From contig NZ_JABBGJ010000014.1 in assembly GCF_012927345.1 (NCBI RefSeq), forward strand, positions 119,159-183,158: a stretch of DNA of 64,000 nucleotides. The letters run 5' to 3'. The stretch is from Paraburkholderia polaris (GTDB taxonomy: Bacteria > Pseudomonadota > Gammaproteobacteria > Burkholderiales > Burkholderiaceae). Both the position numbers and the translations under genes were made by a program. A model generated the notes under the pieces. It saw nothing but the letters and a program-made list of their open reading frames with translations, did no database searches and had not been told where the DNA came from. Below, in pieces: positions 1 to 8,710 of the stretch (position 1 is its first letter; each line of letters opens with the position of its first letter).

Positions 1-115
1 TCTTTTTGGCAAAGGGCTTGATCGCGTCAACAAGGGCGTCGCCCGCGTCGATGTCCACGCCGGCGTCGCGATACGACAACCCTTGGGTGTCAGGGGCGGA
101 TTTCGGTTGATTCAT
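1..115 (-). CDS. purM: Phosphoribosylformylglycinamidine cyclo-ligase, N-terminal 38 codons (cut by window edge)
   Basis: The first codons read [20 protein letters not shown], and the [17 protein letters not shown] segment matches the beginning of PurM (AIR synthetase), which closes the imidazole ring in purine biosynthesis using ATP. The ATG lies at 115-113 and the gene runs off the left edge, so no catalytic residue can be examined. It is divergent from the membrane protein gene at 227, with a symmetric 19-bp sequence between them. Identification rests on a short but characteristic N-terminus. Confidence 0.8.
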   Translation of the reverse strand, partial: MNQPKSAPDTQGLSYRDAGVDIDAGDALVDAIKPFAKK

Positions 116-134
116 GGGGAAGGGCAAGAAGGTC

Positions 135-153
135 GGTAAAATGCGATTTTACC
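135..153. promoter_or_regulatory. Symmetric sequence carrying a -10-like hexamer on each strand between purM and the AI-2E family gene
   Basis: GGTAAAAT and ATTTTACC are perfect inverted repeats separated by GCG. Each strand therefore presents TAAAAT, a good sigma70 -10 hexamer, at a suitable distance from its gene: about 30 bp upstream of the purM start and about 80 bp upstream of the gene at 227. I see no convincing -35 at 17 bp on either strand, so this may be overlapping divergent promoters, an operator, or both. Confidence 0.4.
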
Positions 154-226
154 CGATGCCGACCAGAGTTGGCGCTTCAGCGCTTACTCGGGTCCCATAC
201 AGAGTTGCCGGCCGTCTGGCTGGAAT

Positions 227-1351
227 TTGAATCATCCTTACTCATCCGGTCGCGACGACACCAGGGAAACAACTTTGCAACAGAACTCCTCGATCCTGAC
301 GCCTGTGCAGCGCCGCGCCTTTATCTGGCTGGCGATCGCGCTGGGCGTCGGCATTCTGCTTTGGCTCCTGAGTCCGGTCCTCACGCCGTTCCTGCTCGGC
401 GCCATTCTCGCGTACATTCTGCAACCGGGCGTCGCGTGGATGGTGCGCCGGCGTGTGCCGCGCGCCCTCGCCGCCTTGCTGATGATGCTGTTCTTCTCGT
501 TGCTGGTGACGCTGCTCGTGCTGCTGGTGCTGGCCGTCATCCAGAAAGAAGGTCCGCAGTTACGGCAGCAGGTGCCGGTTTTCTTCGCGCATGTCAGCGC
601 CTGGCTGCAACCCAAGCTCGCCATGCTGGGCCTCGCCGATTCGCTCGATTTCGCCAGCATCCGCGATCTCGTGATGGGGCAACTGGAAGGCAGCGCGCAG
701 ACCGTCGCGCTGTATGCCTGGACCTACATTCGCACCAGCGGCAACGTGATGATGACGGTGGTCGGCAACGTCGTGCTGGTGCCGCTCGTGCTGTTTTATC
801 TGCTGTATGACTGGAACCGCATGCTCGCGCGTATGCAGATCGTGGTGCCGCGCCGCTGGCTCGACAAGACGCTGCAACTCGCGCGCGACATGGACCAGAT
901 GCTGTCGCAATACCTGCGCGGCCAATTGCTCGTGATGGCGGTGCTCGCGGTCTACTATGCGATTGCGCTGACCGTCGCGGGCTTCGAGATCGCGCTGCCG
1001 GTGGGTATTTTCACGGGCCTCGCTGTGTTCATCCCGTACATCGGTTTTGCAACCGGACTCGTACTGGCGCTGCTCGCGGCACTGCTACAGTTCGGCGACT
1101 GGTACGGCTTCGGCGCGGTCGCGCTGATTTACGGTGTCGGCCAGATCGTGGAGAGCTTTTATCTCACGCCGCGCCTCGTCGGCGAACGGATCGGCCTGCA
1201 CCCGCTCGCGGTAATCTTCGCGTTGCTCGCGTTCGGCCAGCTGTTCGGCTTTTTCGGCGTGTTGCTGGCGCTGCCGGTCAGCGCCATTCTGTCAGTAGCG
1301 ATGCGCGAGTTGCGTCAAAGCTATCTGGCGAGCACGCTTTACAACAACTGA
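227..1351 (+). CDS. AI-2E family transporter (PerM/YdiK-like inner-membrane protein)
   Basis: A 374-residue polytopic membrane protein with about eight hydrophobic segments. Two lie near residues 31-65, others near 80-105 and 175-195, and a dense group covers about 235-365. The segment near 190-200 (LFYLLYDWNRM) and the C-terminal glycine-rich helices are typical of the AI-2E transporter/PerM family. Members have been linked to autoinducer-2 export or Na+/H+ antiport, so the substrate cannot be assigned here. The start is uncertain: the first candidate is a TTG at 227, and a second in-frame TTG at 275 has a better purine-rich stretch upstream (ccaggga). No ATG occurs before the first membrane helix. 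Confidence 0.8.
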   Translation: MNHPYSSGRDDTRETTLQQNSSILTPVQRRAFIWLAIALGVGILLWLLSPVLTPFLLGAILAYILQPGVAWMVRRRVPRALAALLMMLFFSLLVTLLVLLVLAVIQKEGPQLRQQVPVFFAHVSAWLQPKLAMLGLADSLDFASIRDLVMGQLEGSAQTVALYAWTYIRTSGNVMMTVVGNVVLVPLVLFYLLYDWNRMLARMQIVVPRRWLDKTLQLARDMDQMLSQYLRGQLLVMAVLAVYYAIALTVAGFEIALPVGIFTGLAVFIPYIGFATGLVLALLAALLQFGDWYGFGAVALIYGVGQIVESFYLTPRLVGERIGLHPLAVIFALLAFGQLFGFFGVLLALPVSAILSVAMRELRQSYLASTLYNN

Positions 1352-1378
1352 GTCACTGACTGTTCATTGACGTTTTAG

Positions 1379-1395
1379 GGCCCGAGATTCGGGCC
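1379..1395 (+). terminator. Short GC-rich hairpin after the AI-2E family gene
   Basis: GGCCCGA and TCGGGCC form a perfect 7-bp stem with a 3-nt loop, 28 bases after the stop codon. It is followed only by ATTTG, not a real T tract, so intrinsic termination would be weak; it may instead stabilise the mRNA end. Confidence 0.4.
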
Positions 1396-1433
1396 ATTTG
1401 CGGCCTGAGCCTCATTTTCGGCATTAACCTACT

Positions 1434-2207
1434 GTGCTTCGTCAACTGACGCTCGATCTCGGCACCCCGCCGCCATCGACATTCGACAATTTCTTCGCCG
1501 GCGCCAACGCCGAGCTGGTCACGCGGCTGCGCGAGCTCGACAACGCGCTCGCGGCCGGGCCAGTGGCCGACCGCACCTTCTACCTCTGGGGCGAAGCCGG
1601 CAGCGGCCGCACGCATCTGCTGCAGGCGCTGGTCCACGAAGCGCCGCCGGGCCATGCGCGCTTTGCCGGCCCGCAGAGCAGCCTCGCCGCCTTCACGTTC
1701 GACCCGCGCGTCGCGCTGTATGCGATCGACGATTGCGACAGCCTGTCCGCCGCGCAGCAGATTGCCGTGTTCAACCTGTTCAACGAAGTGCGCGCGCATC
1801 CCACCAGCGCGCTCGTCGCCGCGGGCAATGCGCCGCCGATCGGCATGACGGTACGCGAAGATCTGCGCACGCGCCTCGGCTGGGGCCTTGTGTTTCACCT
1901 CGCGCCGCTGCCGGACGAAGGCAAGGCCGCGGTGCTGAAACACGCGGCGCGCGAGCGCGGCATCATGCTTGCCGACGACGTCCCCGCCTACCTGCTGACA
2001 CATTTTCGCCGCGACATGCCGAGCCTGATGGCGTTGCTCGACGCGCTCGACCGCTTCTCGCTCGAACAGAAACGCGCGGTCACGCTGCCGCTTCTACGCA
2101 CCATGCTGGCCTCGCCTGAAGCCGATGACCGGCGAACGGCGCCCGGCTCATCCGCCTCATCCGCATCCCCCGCCGCCGCTTCAAGTAAAATAGGCCCCCA
2201 TGGCTAA
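1434..2207 (+). CDS. hda: DnaA regulatory inactivator Hda
   Basis: Hda promotes hydrolysis of DnaA-bound ATP in complex with the DNA-loaded beta clamp, preventing re-initiation of replication. The N-terminus MLRQLTLDLG carries the QLxLxL-type clamp-binding peptide, followed by a DnaA-like AAA+ domain. The Walker A-like stretch is GEAGSGRTH, with arginine at the usual lysine position, as in other Hda proteins. It starts with GTG and is 257 aa, slightly longer than E. coli Hda because of a Ser/Ala-rich tail. It overlaps the next gene by 8 bp, suggesting co-transcription. Confidence 0.9.
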   Translation: MLRQLTLDLGTPPPSTFDNFFAGANAELVTRLRELDNALAAGPVADRTFYLWGEAGSGRTHLLQALVHEAPPGHARFAGPQSSLAAFTFDPRVALYAIDDCDSLSAAQQIAVFNLFNEVRAHPTSALVAAGNAPPIGMTVREDLRTRLGWGLVFHLAPLPDEGKAAVLKHAARERGIMLADDVPAYLLTHFRRDMPSLMALLDALDRFSLEQKRAVTLPLLRTMLASPEADDRRTAPGSSASSASPAAASSKIGPHG

Positions 2208-2886
2208 CCTCGCACTCTTCGACCTCGACCACACGCTCATTCCCACCGACAGCGACCACGAATGGGGCCGCTTCATGGTGAAACAAGGTATGGTCGACGC
2301 GGAAAACTTCGCCCGTGAAAACGACCGCTTTTTCGCCGACTACAAAGCCGGCAAGCTCGACATTCACGCTTATCTGATCGCCATGCTCACGCCGCTCGCG
2401 AAATACACGCGCGCTCAGCTTGCCGACCTTCACGCGCAGTACATGCATGAAGTCATCAAGCCGGCGATCTTTCCGGTCGCGCTGGAGCTGGTCAGGGAGC
2501 ACCGTGAAGCCGGCGATCTCTGCTGCGTGGTCACCGCGACCAACGAATTCATTACCCGCCCGATCGCTCAGGCGTTCGGCGTCGATGCGCTGATCGCCTG
2601 CGAAGCGGAAACTGTCGACGGCCAGCCGCATTCGCCGTACACCGGCCGCCCCACCGGCACGCCGAGCTACAAGGAAGGCAAGATCGTCCGTACCGAGGCG
2701 TGGCTGGCTTCGCTCGGCAAGACCTGGAGCGACTTCGAGCACAGTTATTTCTACAGCGACTCGCACAACGACATCCCGCTGCTCGAAAAGGTCACCGATC
2801 CGATCGCGACCAATCCCGACGACACATTGCGCGCCCATGCGCAGGCCAAAGGCTGGCGCATCCTCGAACTCTTTCAACCCTCGTGA
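2200..2886 (+). CDS. HAD-superfamily subfamily IB phosphatase (SerB-like)
   Basis: A 228-aa haloacid-dehalogenase-type hydrolase. Motif I is DLDHTLIPTDSD, with the nucleophilic Asp and the second Asp two residues later; motif II is the Thr of VVTATN; motif III is DSHNDIPLLE. The helical cap between motifs I and II fits subfamily IB, which includes phosphoserine phosphatase and many small-phosphoester phosphatases. The substrate is not predictable from the sequence. The gene sits between hda and pcnB, overlapping the first by 8 bp and the second by 4 bp (GTGA), so translational coupling is likely. Confidence 0.85.
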   Translation: MANLALFDLDHTLIPTDSDHEWGRFMVKQGMVDAENFARENDRFFADYKAGKLDIHAYLIAMLTPLAKYTRAQLADLHAQYMHEVIKPAIFPVALELVREHREAGDLCCVVTATNEFITRPIAQAFGVDALIACEAETVDGQPHSPYTGRPTGTPSYKEGKIVRTEAWLASLGKTWSDFEHSYFYSDSHNDIPLLEKVTDPIATNPDDTLRAHAQAKGWRILELFQPS

Positions 2887-4463
2887 TCAAAAAACTTATC
2901 CGCAAGCTATTCGGCCAGGACTCGGCGCCCGCTGACGACACCCCGCCCGCCGAAGCCGAAGCAGACGAAGCCGGCGAGGCACCGGCACGCAACGCGTCCA
3001 GCGCCAGCAAAGCGCGCCGCAAACCCGCACGCCCAGCCGTCAAAGCCGTGCGGGACCCCGACGTGCCGGTCATCATTCCGCACGACGCGCATGGCATCGA
3101 TCAGTCGCTGATCTCGAGGAACGCAATTCGCGTCACCGAGGGCCTGCAAGAGGCAGGGCATCGCGCGTTTATCGTCGGCGGTGCGGTGCGCGATCTCTTG
3201 CTCGGCATCAAGCCGAAGGACTTCGACGTCGCAACCGACGCCACGCCCGAACAGGTGCAAAAGCTGTTCCGCCGCGCCCGCATCATCGGCCGCCGGTTTC
3301 AGATCGTGCACGTGCAGTTCGGCCAGGAAATCATCGAAACCTCGACGTTCCGCGCGCTGGTCGATCCGCCCGCAGCCGACGCAGCGCCGCCGCGCCGCCT
3401 GAAGCGCGACGAGCTCGACCGCCGCACGCATGCGGTGGATGCCAGCGGCCGCGTACTGCGCGACAACGTCTGGGGCGAGCAGCACGAAGACGCCACACGC
3501 CGCGACTTCACGATCAACGCGATGTACTACGATCCGGCCACGCAAACCGTGCTGGACTATCACAACGGCATGGCCGACATGCGCGCGCGTCTGTTGCGCA
3601 TGATCGGCGACCCGGCCACGCGTTATCGCGAGGATCCGGTGCGCATGCTGCGTGTGGTGCGTTTTGCCGCCAAGCTCGAGTTCGAGATCGAAGACACGAC
3701 CCGCGCGCCGATCGCCAACATGGCCGATCTGATCAACAACGTGCCGGCCGCGCGTCTGTTCGACGAGATGCTCAAGCTAATGCTGTCGGGCCACGCGCTC
3801 GCCTGTTTGAAACGTCTGCGCCAGGAGGGCCTGCATCACGGGCTGCTGCCGCTGCTCGATGTGGTGCTGGAGCAGCCGATCGGCGAGAAATTCATCACGC
3901 TCGCGCTGACCAATACGGACAGCCGCGTGCGTGCCGGCAAGCCGGTTTCACCGGGCTTCCTGTTTGCCACGCTGCTGTGGCACGACGTCCAGACGCGCTC
4001 GCAACAATTTGAAGCGAACGGTGAATATGCGGTGCCGGCGCTGCATCGCGCGATGGACGAAGTCCTCGACATGCAAACCGAGAAGCTCGCGATCCACAAG
4101 CGCTTTTCGTCGGATATGCGCGAGATCTGGGGCCTGCAGCTGCGCCTCGAGAAACGCTCGGGAAGAAGCGCGCTGAAGCTGCTGGAACACCAAAGATTTA
4201 GAGCGGGGTATGATTTCCTCCTGTTACGCTGCGAATCGGGCGAACTCGATGAGTCGGTCGGTGCGTGGTGGACGGAGTTCATCGAAGGAGACGTCGCTGC
4301 GCGTGAGACATTGCTCACGCAAGGCGGGAAGGACCGAAGCCCCAGAAAACGACGGCGGCGCAGCAGTGGCGCCAGAACCCGCAAACCGGGCGAAGGAATG
4401 GAGGGCGGTTCGCCAGAACGCGCAGCCAACGACGCGGGCCATGACGGCTCGCACGAAGACTGA
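2883..4463 (+). CDS. pcnB: Poly(A) polymerase I
   Basis: Adds 3' poly(A) tails to RNA and promotes its decay. I place the start at the GTG at 2883, which overlaps the previous stop as GTGA and gives 526 aa; an open frame continues upstream but lies inside the HAD gene. The class II nucleotidyltransferase core is clear: GGAVRDLLLG, then KPKDFDVATDATPEQ with the two catalytic Asp residues, RRFQIVHV, and RRDFTINAMYYD. An Ala/Glu/Lys-rich segment at about residues 15-55 and a basic C-terminal tail (RKRRRRSSGARTR) flank the core. CCA-adding enzymes share the core but usually lack these basic extensions. Confidence 0.88.
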   Translation: MIKKLIRKLFGQDSAPADDTPPAEAEADEAGEAPARNASSASKARRKPARPAVKAVRDPDVPVIIPHDAHGIDQSLISRNAIRVTEGLQEAGHRAFIVGGAVRDLLLGIKPKDFDVATDATPEQVQKLFRRARIIGRRFQIVHVQFGQEIIETSTFRALVDPPAADAAPPRRLKRDELDRRTHAVDASGRVLRDNVWGEQHEDATRRDFTINAMYYDPATQTVLDYHNGMADMRARLLRMIGDPATRYREDPVRMLRVVRFAAKLEFEIEDTTRAPIANMADLINNVPAARLFDEMLKLMLSGHALACLKRLRQEGLHHGLLPLLDVVLEQPIGEKFITLALTNTDSRVRAGKPVSPGFLFATLLWHDVQTRSQQFEANGEYAVPALHRAMDEVLDMQTEKLAIHKRFSSDMREIWGLQLRLEKRSGRSALKLLEHQRFRAGYDFLLLRCESGELDESVGAWWTEFIEGDVAARETLLTQGGKDRSPRKRRRRSSGARTRKPGEGMEGGSPERAANDAGHDGSHED

Positions 4464-4511
4464 CGCAGCGTTGGCTGTTACCGTCGAACGATAGTCGCAG
4501 GAAGTTATGCC

Positions 4512-5063
4512 ATGACGGTTGCTTATCTCGGCCTCGGCGCGAATCTCGGGGACGCGCGCCAGACCCTGAAAGACGCGGTGGTGTGCCTGGCACAACAGCA
4601 CACCATCACCGTGCTCGCCAAGTCGAGCCTGTATCGCACCGCCCCGATCGACGCGGGCGGCGATGATTATTTCAACTGCGTCGTGAAGGTCGATACGACG
4701 CTCCCCGTGCGGCATCTGCTCGCGCTGTGCCACAAGATCGAGCACCAGTTCGGCCGAGAGCGGCCGTTTCGCAACGCCCCGCGCACGCTTGATCTTGACA
4801 TCCTGCTGTTCGGCGATCAATCGATCGACGAAGCCGATCTGATCGTGCCGCATCCGCGTTTGATCGAACGCGCGTTTGCACTTGTGCCGCTCGTCGAGAT
4901 CGACGCAGCGCTGATCATCCCGCAACACGGCCGGGCCGAGGCGCTGCTTGACGGCGTGAGCGATCAACGTATCGAGCGGGTGAAGGGACCCTGCCAGTGC
5001 CCCATGCTCAATGCATTGAATGCCGGTGCTGCCGCCGCTGCGGACAAGGGCCGTTGCGAATGA
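4512..5063 (+). CDS. folK: 2-amino-4-hydroxy-6-hydroxymethyldihydropteridine pyrophosphokinase
   Basis: Transfers pyrophosphate from ATP to 6-hydroxymethyl-7,8-dihydropterin, the step before dihydropteroate synthesis in folate biosynthesis. HPPK signatures are visible: AYLGLGANLGD at the N-terminus, the SSLYRTAPI loop, and the FGRERPFRNAPRTLDLDILLFG block with the metal-binding DLD. At 183 aa it has about 20 extra Ala-rich residues at the C-terminus compared with typical HPPK. Its stop overlaps the next start as ATGA. The PabBC fusion gene nearby on the other strand serves the same pathway. Confidence 0.92.
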   Translation: MTVAYLGLGANLGDARQTLKDAVVCLAQQHTITVLAKSSLYRTAPIDAGGDDYFNCVVKVDTTLPVRHLLALCHKIEHQFGRERPFRNAPRTLDLDILLFGDQSIDEADLIVPHPRLIERAFALVPLVEIDAALIIPQHGRAEALLDGVSDQRIERVKGPCQCPMLNALNAGAAAAADKGRCE

Positions 5064-5740
5064 ATTCGCCGCCGCTCACTGTCACCGCACCCCAACTACG
5101 GCCCCCTTTCGGCTATCTCGCGATCGAAGGGCCGATCGGCGTCGGCAAGACCTCGCTCGCACGGCGGCTCGCACAGCGCTGGTCGATGCACGAGCTGTTC
5201 GAACGGCCACAGGACAATCCCTTTCTCGAACGCTTTTATCGCGACACCGCGCGTTATGCGCTGCCTACGCAATTGCATTTCGCCTTGCAACGCGCGCAGC
5301 AAGCCCAGGACGTGGCGGCCGCGCATGTGGCAGGCACACCGCTTATTGCCGATTTCATGACGCAGAAGAACGACATCTTCGCGCGTCTGACGCTGCAGGA
5401 AGACGAGTGGCAACTTTATCGCGCCCTCGCCGCGCGACTCGACGTGAGCGCGCCGGCACCGGATTTCGTGGTCTATCTGCAAGCCAGTCCTGAAGTGCTG
5501 TTCGCGCGCATCCAGAAGCGGGCTGTGCCAATGGAGCTGCAGATTTCCGATGCGTATCTGCACGCACTCTGCGACGCCTACAACGAGTTTTTCTATCACT
5601 ACGACCGCACGCCCGTGCTGACGGTCAACGCTGAACATCTGAATCCGCTCGACTCGGACGCGGACCTTGCGCTACTCGCCGAACGCATCGAAACCATGCG
5701 CGGCCGCAAGGAATTCTTTGTCAAAGGCACGTCGCTTTAA
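5060..5740 (+). CDS. Deoxynucleoside kinase (deoxyadenosine/deoxycytidine kinase-like)
   Basis: A 226-aa P-loop kinase predicted to phosphorylate deoxynucleosides for nucleotide salvage. The P-loop is GPIGVGKTSLA. ERPQDNPFLERFY and DFMTQKNDIFARLTL correspond to substrate-binding segments of the dNK family. A lid-like basic segment (ARIQKRAVPMELQI) occurs near residue 155. The start is the ATG in the ATGA overlap with folK; an earlier in-frame start lies inside folK and is less likely. Substrate preference among dA, dG and dC cannot be told from sequence. Confidence 0.85.
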   Translation: MNSPPLTVTAPQLRPPFGYLAIEGPIGVGKTSLARRLAQRWSMHELFERPQDNPFLERFYRDTARYALPTQLHFALQRAQQAQDVAAAHVAGTPLIADFMTQKNDIFARLTLQEDEWQLYRALAARLDVSAPAPDFVVYLQASPEVLFARIQKRAVPMELQISDAYLHALCDAYNEFFYHYDRTPVLTVNAEHLNPLDSDADLALLAERIETMRGRKEFFVKGTSL

Positions 5741-5776
5741 GCGGCGCGCCCCCTCCTTTTTCCAACGGATTTCCCC

Positions 5777-6592
5777 ATGACCTATTTGCAGGAAGCGAGC
5801 CGGAACGCCATCACCGTGCCGAAACTGCAGGCAATGCGCGACGCCGGCGAAAAGATCGCCATGCTGACCTGTTACGACGCGAGCTTCGCCGCGCTGCTGG
5901 ATCGCTCGGGCGTCGACGTGCTGCTGATCGGCGATTCGCTCGGCAACGTGCTGCAAGGCCAGACGACCACCCTGCCGGTGACGCTCACCGACATCGCGTA
6001 TCACACGGCGAGCGTCGCGCGGGCGCGGCCCTCTGCGCTGGTGGTGGCCGACCTGCCGTTCGGCACGTACGGCACGCCGGAAGACGCCTTCAGGAGCTCG
6101 GTGGAACTGATGCGCGCCGGCGCGCAGATGGTGAAGCTCGAGGGCGGTGAATGGCTCGCGGACACAGTGCGCTTTCTGGTCGAACGGTCGATTCCGGTGT
6201 GCGCGCACGTCGGTCTGACGCCGCAATCGGTGCATGCGTTTGGCGGCTTCAAGGTGCAGGGCAAGACCGACGCCGGCGCGAGCCAGGTACTGCGCGATTC
6301 GCTCGCCGTGCAGAACGCGGGCGCCCAGTTGATCGTGATAGAAGCGATTCCGACGCTGCTCGGCAGTGAAGTTACAAAGCAATTGCGAATTCCGACAATC
6401 GGCATCGGGGCGGGCCTGGACTGCTCGGGTCAGGTATTAGTGCTGCACGACATGCTAGGGATTTTCCCCGGCAAGCGGCCGCGCTTTGTGAAGGATTTCA
6501 TGCAGGGGCAGCCGAACATCCAGGCCGCAGTTGAAGCATATGTGCGTGCCGTGAAGGACGGCTCGTTCCCTGGGCCGGAGCACACGTTCTGA
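5777..6592 (+). CDS. panB: 3-methyl-2-oxobutanoate hydroxymethyltransferase
   Basis: Ketopantoate hydroxymethyltransferase, the first committed step of pantothenate/CoA synthesis, using 5,10-methylene-THF. At 271 aa it has the expected length. Visible family blocks are [26 protein letters not shown] with metal-binding Asp, [21 protein letters not shown], and [21 protein letters not shown]. It lies 36 bp after the kinase and probably ends the plus-strand run; panC is not in the window. The folate-dependent step fits the folate genes nearby. Confidence 0.95.
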   Translation: MTYLQEASRNAITVPKLQAMRDAGEKIAMLTCYDASFAALLDRSGVDVLLIGDSLGNVLQGQTTTLPVTLTDIAYHTASVARARPSALVVADLPFGTYGTPEDAFRSSVELMRAGAQMVKLEGGEWLADTVRFLVERSIPVCAHVGLTPQSVHAFGGFKVQGKTDAGASQVLRDSLAVQNAGAQLIVIEAIPTLLGSEVTKQLRIPTIGIGAGLDCSGQVLVLHDMLGIFPGKRPRFVKDFMQGQPNIQAAVEAYVRAVKDGSFPGPEHTF

Positions 6593-6664
6593 ACAAGCGG
6601 TCTGATCGCGGACCAGGTCGAGGGGGCGCAGTTGCGCCTGCCTGGGACTAGGCTGATATCGTCC

Positions 6665-8686
6665 TTAGCCCAGCACGTGCGCCTGTACCGCGCCTCGCAG
6701 CGCATTGCAAACCAGAAGCGCTTCGGCATCCTGCACATCGAATCGGGTCAACACGCGCTCGGCAGCGTGAAGGTTGGCGTCCTCAAGAAGCACGCCCCGC
6801 ATGATCCCGGGCAGTACGCCTGACTTTAATGGCGGCGTCCACCACCGTCCCCCCAACTTCACAAACACGTTCGACCGGCCGCCTTCGGTCAACTCGCCGC
6901 GCTCGTTAAAGAACACCGTGTCGAAAGCACCCTTCGCTTCCGCTTCGCGCCAGCCGCGGTCATATTCGGCGCGGTGCGTGGTTTTGTGCCGCAGCAGCGG
7001 ATCATTGGCATCCGTCGCGGGGAACTCGTGGTCCGGCCCGAGCAGCACGCCGACGGTCGAGTCGGGCAGCGGCGTCAGCACTGCCGCTGTTATATGTGCC
7101 GCGCCATTTTTGCTCAACGCGAGGCGCACACGGTGCGGGGTTTGCGCAGGCAACGCCGCACATTTCTCTGCAATTTGTGCGCGAATTTTACCTTCATCGT
7201 CGAGTTTGAAACCCAGCGTCGCGGCGCTCGCCGAGAGTCGTGCGAGATGGCGCGACAGATGGCGCACGCCTTCTTCCCGCGTCGCATACATCGTTTCGAA
7301 GAGCTCGAAACCCGGCTCCGCGCCGGTCAAGAAGCTGGCCTTCAATTGGCACTCCGCATATTCGTCGGCGGCGACGCTGTCGAGCACGATGCCCGCGCCG
7401 ACGCCCATCTTGCCTTGCAGCTCACCTGGCTGCGCGGTCGGGCTTAAGGTCAATGTGCGGATCGCGACGGACAGGCAGAAGTCGCCGCAGGCGGTGTTGC
7501 TTGCAGCCGCTGAGAGGGTATCGGCAGCGGTGGCTGTGCGGGCAGTGGCCTCGGCGGTGGCGGCAACTGTGACGCCAGCAGCACTGATAGCAGGGGTGGC
7601 ATCGTCTGAGGCGCCAGGAGCACCAGCGACATCGACAGCAATCGCAGGAGCGTCGAGCCAACCGATCGCGCCGGTATAGAGGCCACGCGGCGTGCTTTCC
7701 AGTTCCTCAATCAATTGCATGGTGCGATGCTTCGGCGCACCGGTGATCGAGCCGCATGGAAACAGTGCGCGCATGATCCCGGCGAAAGACGTGCCGGCGC
7801 GCAGCGTCGAATGCACGGTCGATGTCATCTGCCAGACCGACGCATACGGTTCGACCGAAAACAGCGCCGGCACATTGACCGAGCCCGTCTGCGCCACGCG
7901 CGACAGATCGTTGCGCAACAGGTCGACGATCATCACGTTCTCGGCGCGATTCTTCGGGTCGTTTGCAAGGAACTCGGCGGCATGACGATCGGCCACGGGA
8001 TCGGCTGATCGCGGCGCCGTGCCTTTCATCGGCCGGGCGCGCAACCTGGCGCCTTCCTTCTCGATGAACAACTCCGGCGAGCACGAGAGCACCCACTCGT
8101 CGCCCGGCAACGCGATCAGCGCACCGTACGGCACCGGCTGACGGGCCCGCAGCCGCCGATAAAGCGCGCTCGGCGAGCCGAATACATCGAAACCAAGCCG
8201 ATATGTGTAGTTAACCTGATAAGAGTCGCCCGCGCGCAGAGCGGCATGGATCGCGTCGATCGCTTCGTTGAATTGCTTTGGATCGACGCTCGCGCGCACG
8301 TTCGCCGTGCCCGCCACAGACGCCTCGCCCGCGCCACCGTCGCGTTCCACGAGCCACGCATCTACGTCGTCGCGCGACAGCTTCTCGCAACGTTCGAACA
8401 ATAAAAAACGCAGCGTGGCATCGCCACGCTGCGTTTCTTTCAATGCCCGGTGAGAAAGGCCGCCATCGAGAAGATGCCGGCCAAACTCATAGTCGGCGAG
8501 CACGACGGCATGCAAACCACGCCGTGTGTCCGCGGCCACGGCCTCGCACACGACTTCAAGTTGCGCGGCGTCCGCGCAAACCCGTTCATGGACAAAACCC
8601 GTGTACAGACGACTCGAACGGCGCGCCGCCGTCGCGTCGCAATCGTCGAGCAACGCGAAAACTGCGTCGCGCTCATCTGCCGTCAT
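6665..8686 (-). CDS. pabB: Aminodeoxychorismate synthase component I fused to aminodeoxychorismate lyase (PabB-PabC)
   Basis: A fusion protein for p-aminobenzoate synthesis. Residues about 1-420 form a chorismate-utilising domain, with YQVNYTYRLGF, the GSITGAPKHRTMQLIEE catalytic block and FCLSVAIRTL. Residues about 450-673 form a class IV aminotransferase-fold lyase domain (ELFETMYATREEG, then GGRSNVFVKLGGRWWTPPL). Chorismate would be aminated and then cleaved to PABA by one polypeptide. An Ala/Thr-rich insertion of about 50 residues (nt 7493-7645) interrupts the PabB core between GWLDAP and ACGDF. I chose the ATG at 8686; a TTG four codons earlier is possible. It follows dnaJ by 24 bp on the same strand. 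Confidence 0.9.
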   Translation of the reverse strand: MTADERDAVFALLDDCDATAARRSSRLYTGFVHERVCADAAQLEVVCEAVAADTRRGLHAVVLADYEFGRHLLDGGLSHRALKETQRGDATLRFLLFERCEKLSRDDVDAWLVERDGGAGEASVAGTANVRASVDPKQFNEAIDAIHAALRAGDSYQVNYTYRLGFDVFGSPSALYRRLRARQPVPYGALIALPGDEWVLSCSPELFIEKEGARLRARPMKGTAPRSADPVADRHAAEFLANDPKNRAENVMIVDLLRNDLSRVAQTGSVNVPALFSVEPYASVWQMTSTVHSTLRAGTSFAGIMRALFPCGSITGAPKHRTMQLIEELESTPRGLYTGAIGWLDAPAIAVDVAGAPGASDDATPAISAAGVTVAATAEATARTATAADTLSAAASNTACGDFCLSVAIRTLTLSPTAQPGELQGKMGVGAGIVLDSVAADEYAECQLKASFLTGAEPGFELFETMYATREEGVRHLSRHLARLSASAATLGFKLDDEGKIRAQIAEKCAALPAQTPHRVRLALSKNGAAHITAAVLTPLPDSTVGVLLGPDHEFPATDANDPLLRHKTTHRAEYDRGWREAEAKGAFDTVFFNERGELTEGGRSNVFVKLGGRWWTPPLKSGVLPGIMRGVLLEDANLHAAERVLTRFDVQDAEALLVCNALRGAVQAHVLG

Positions 8687-8710
8687 GCTTACCGCCAAAT
8701 CAAACTGCTA

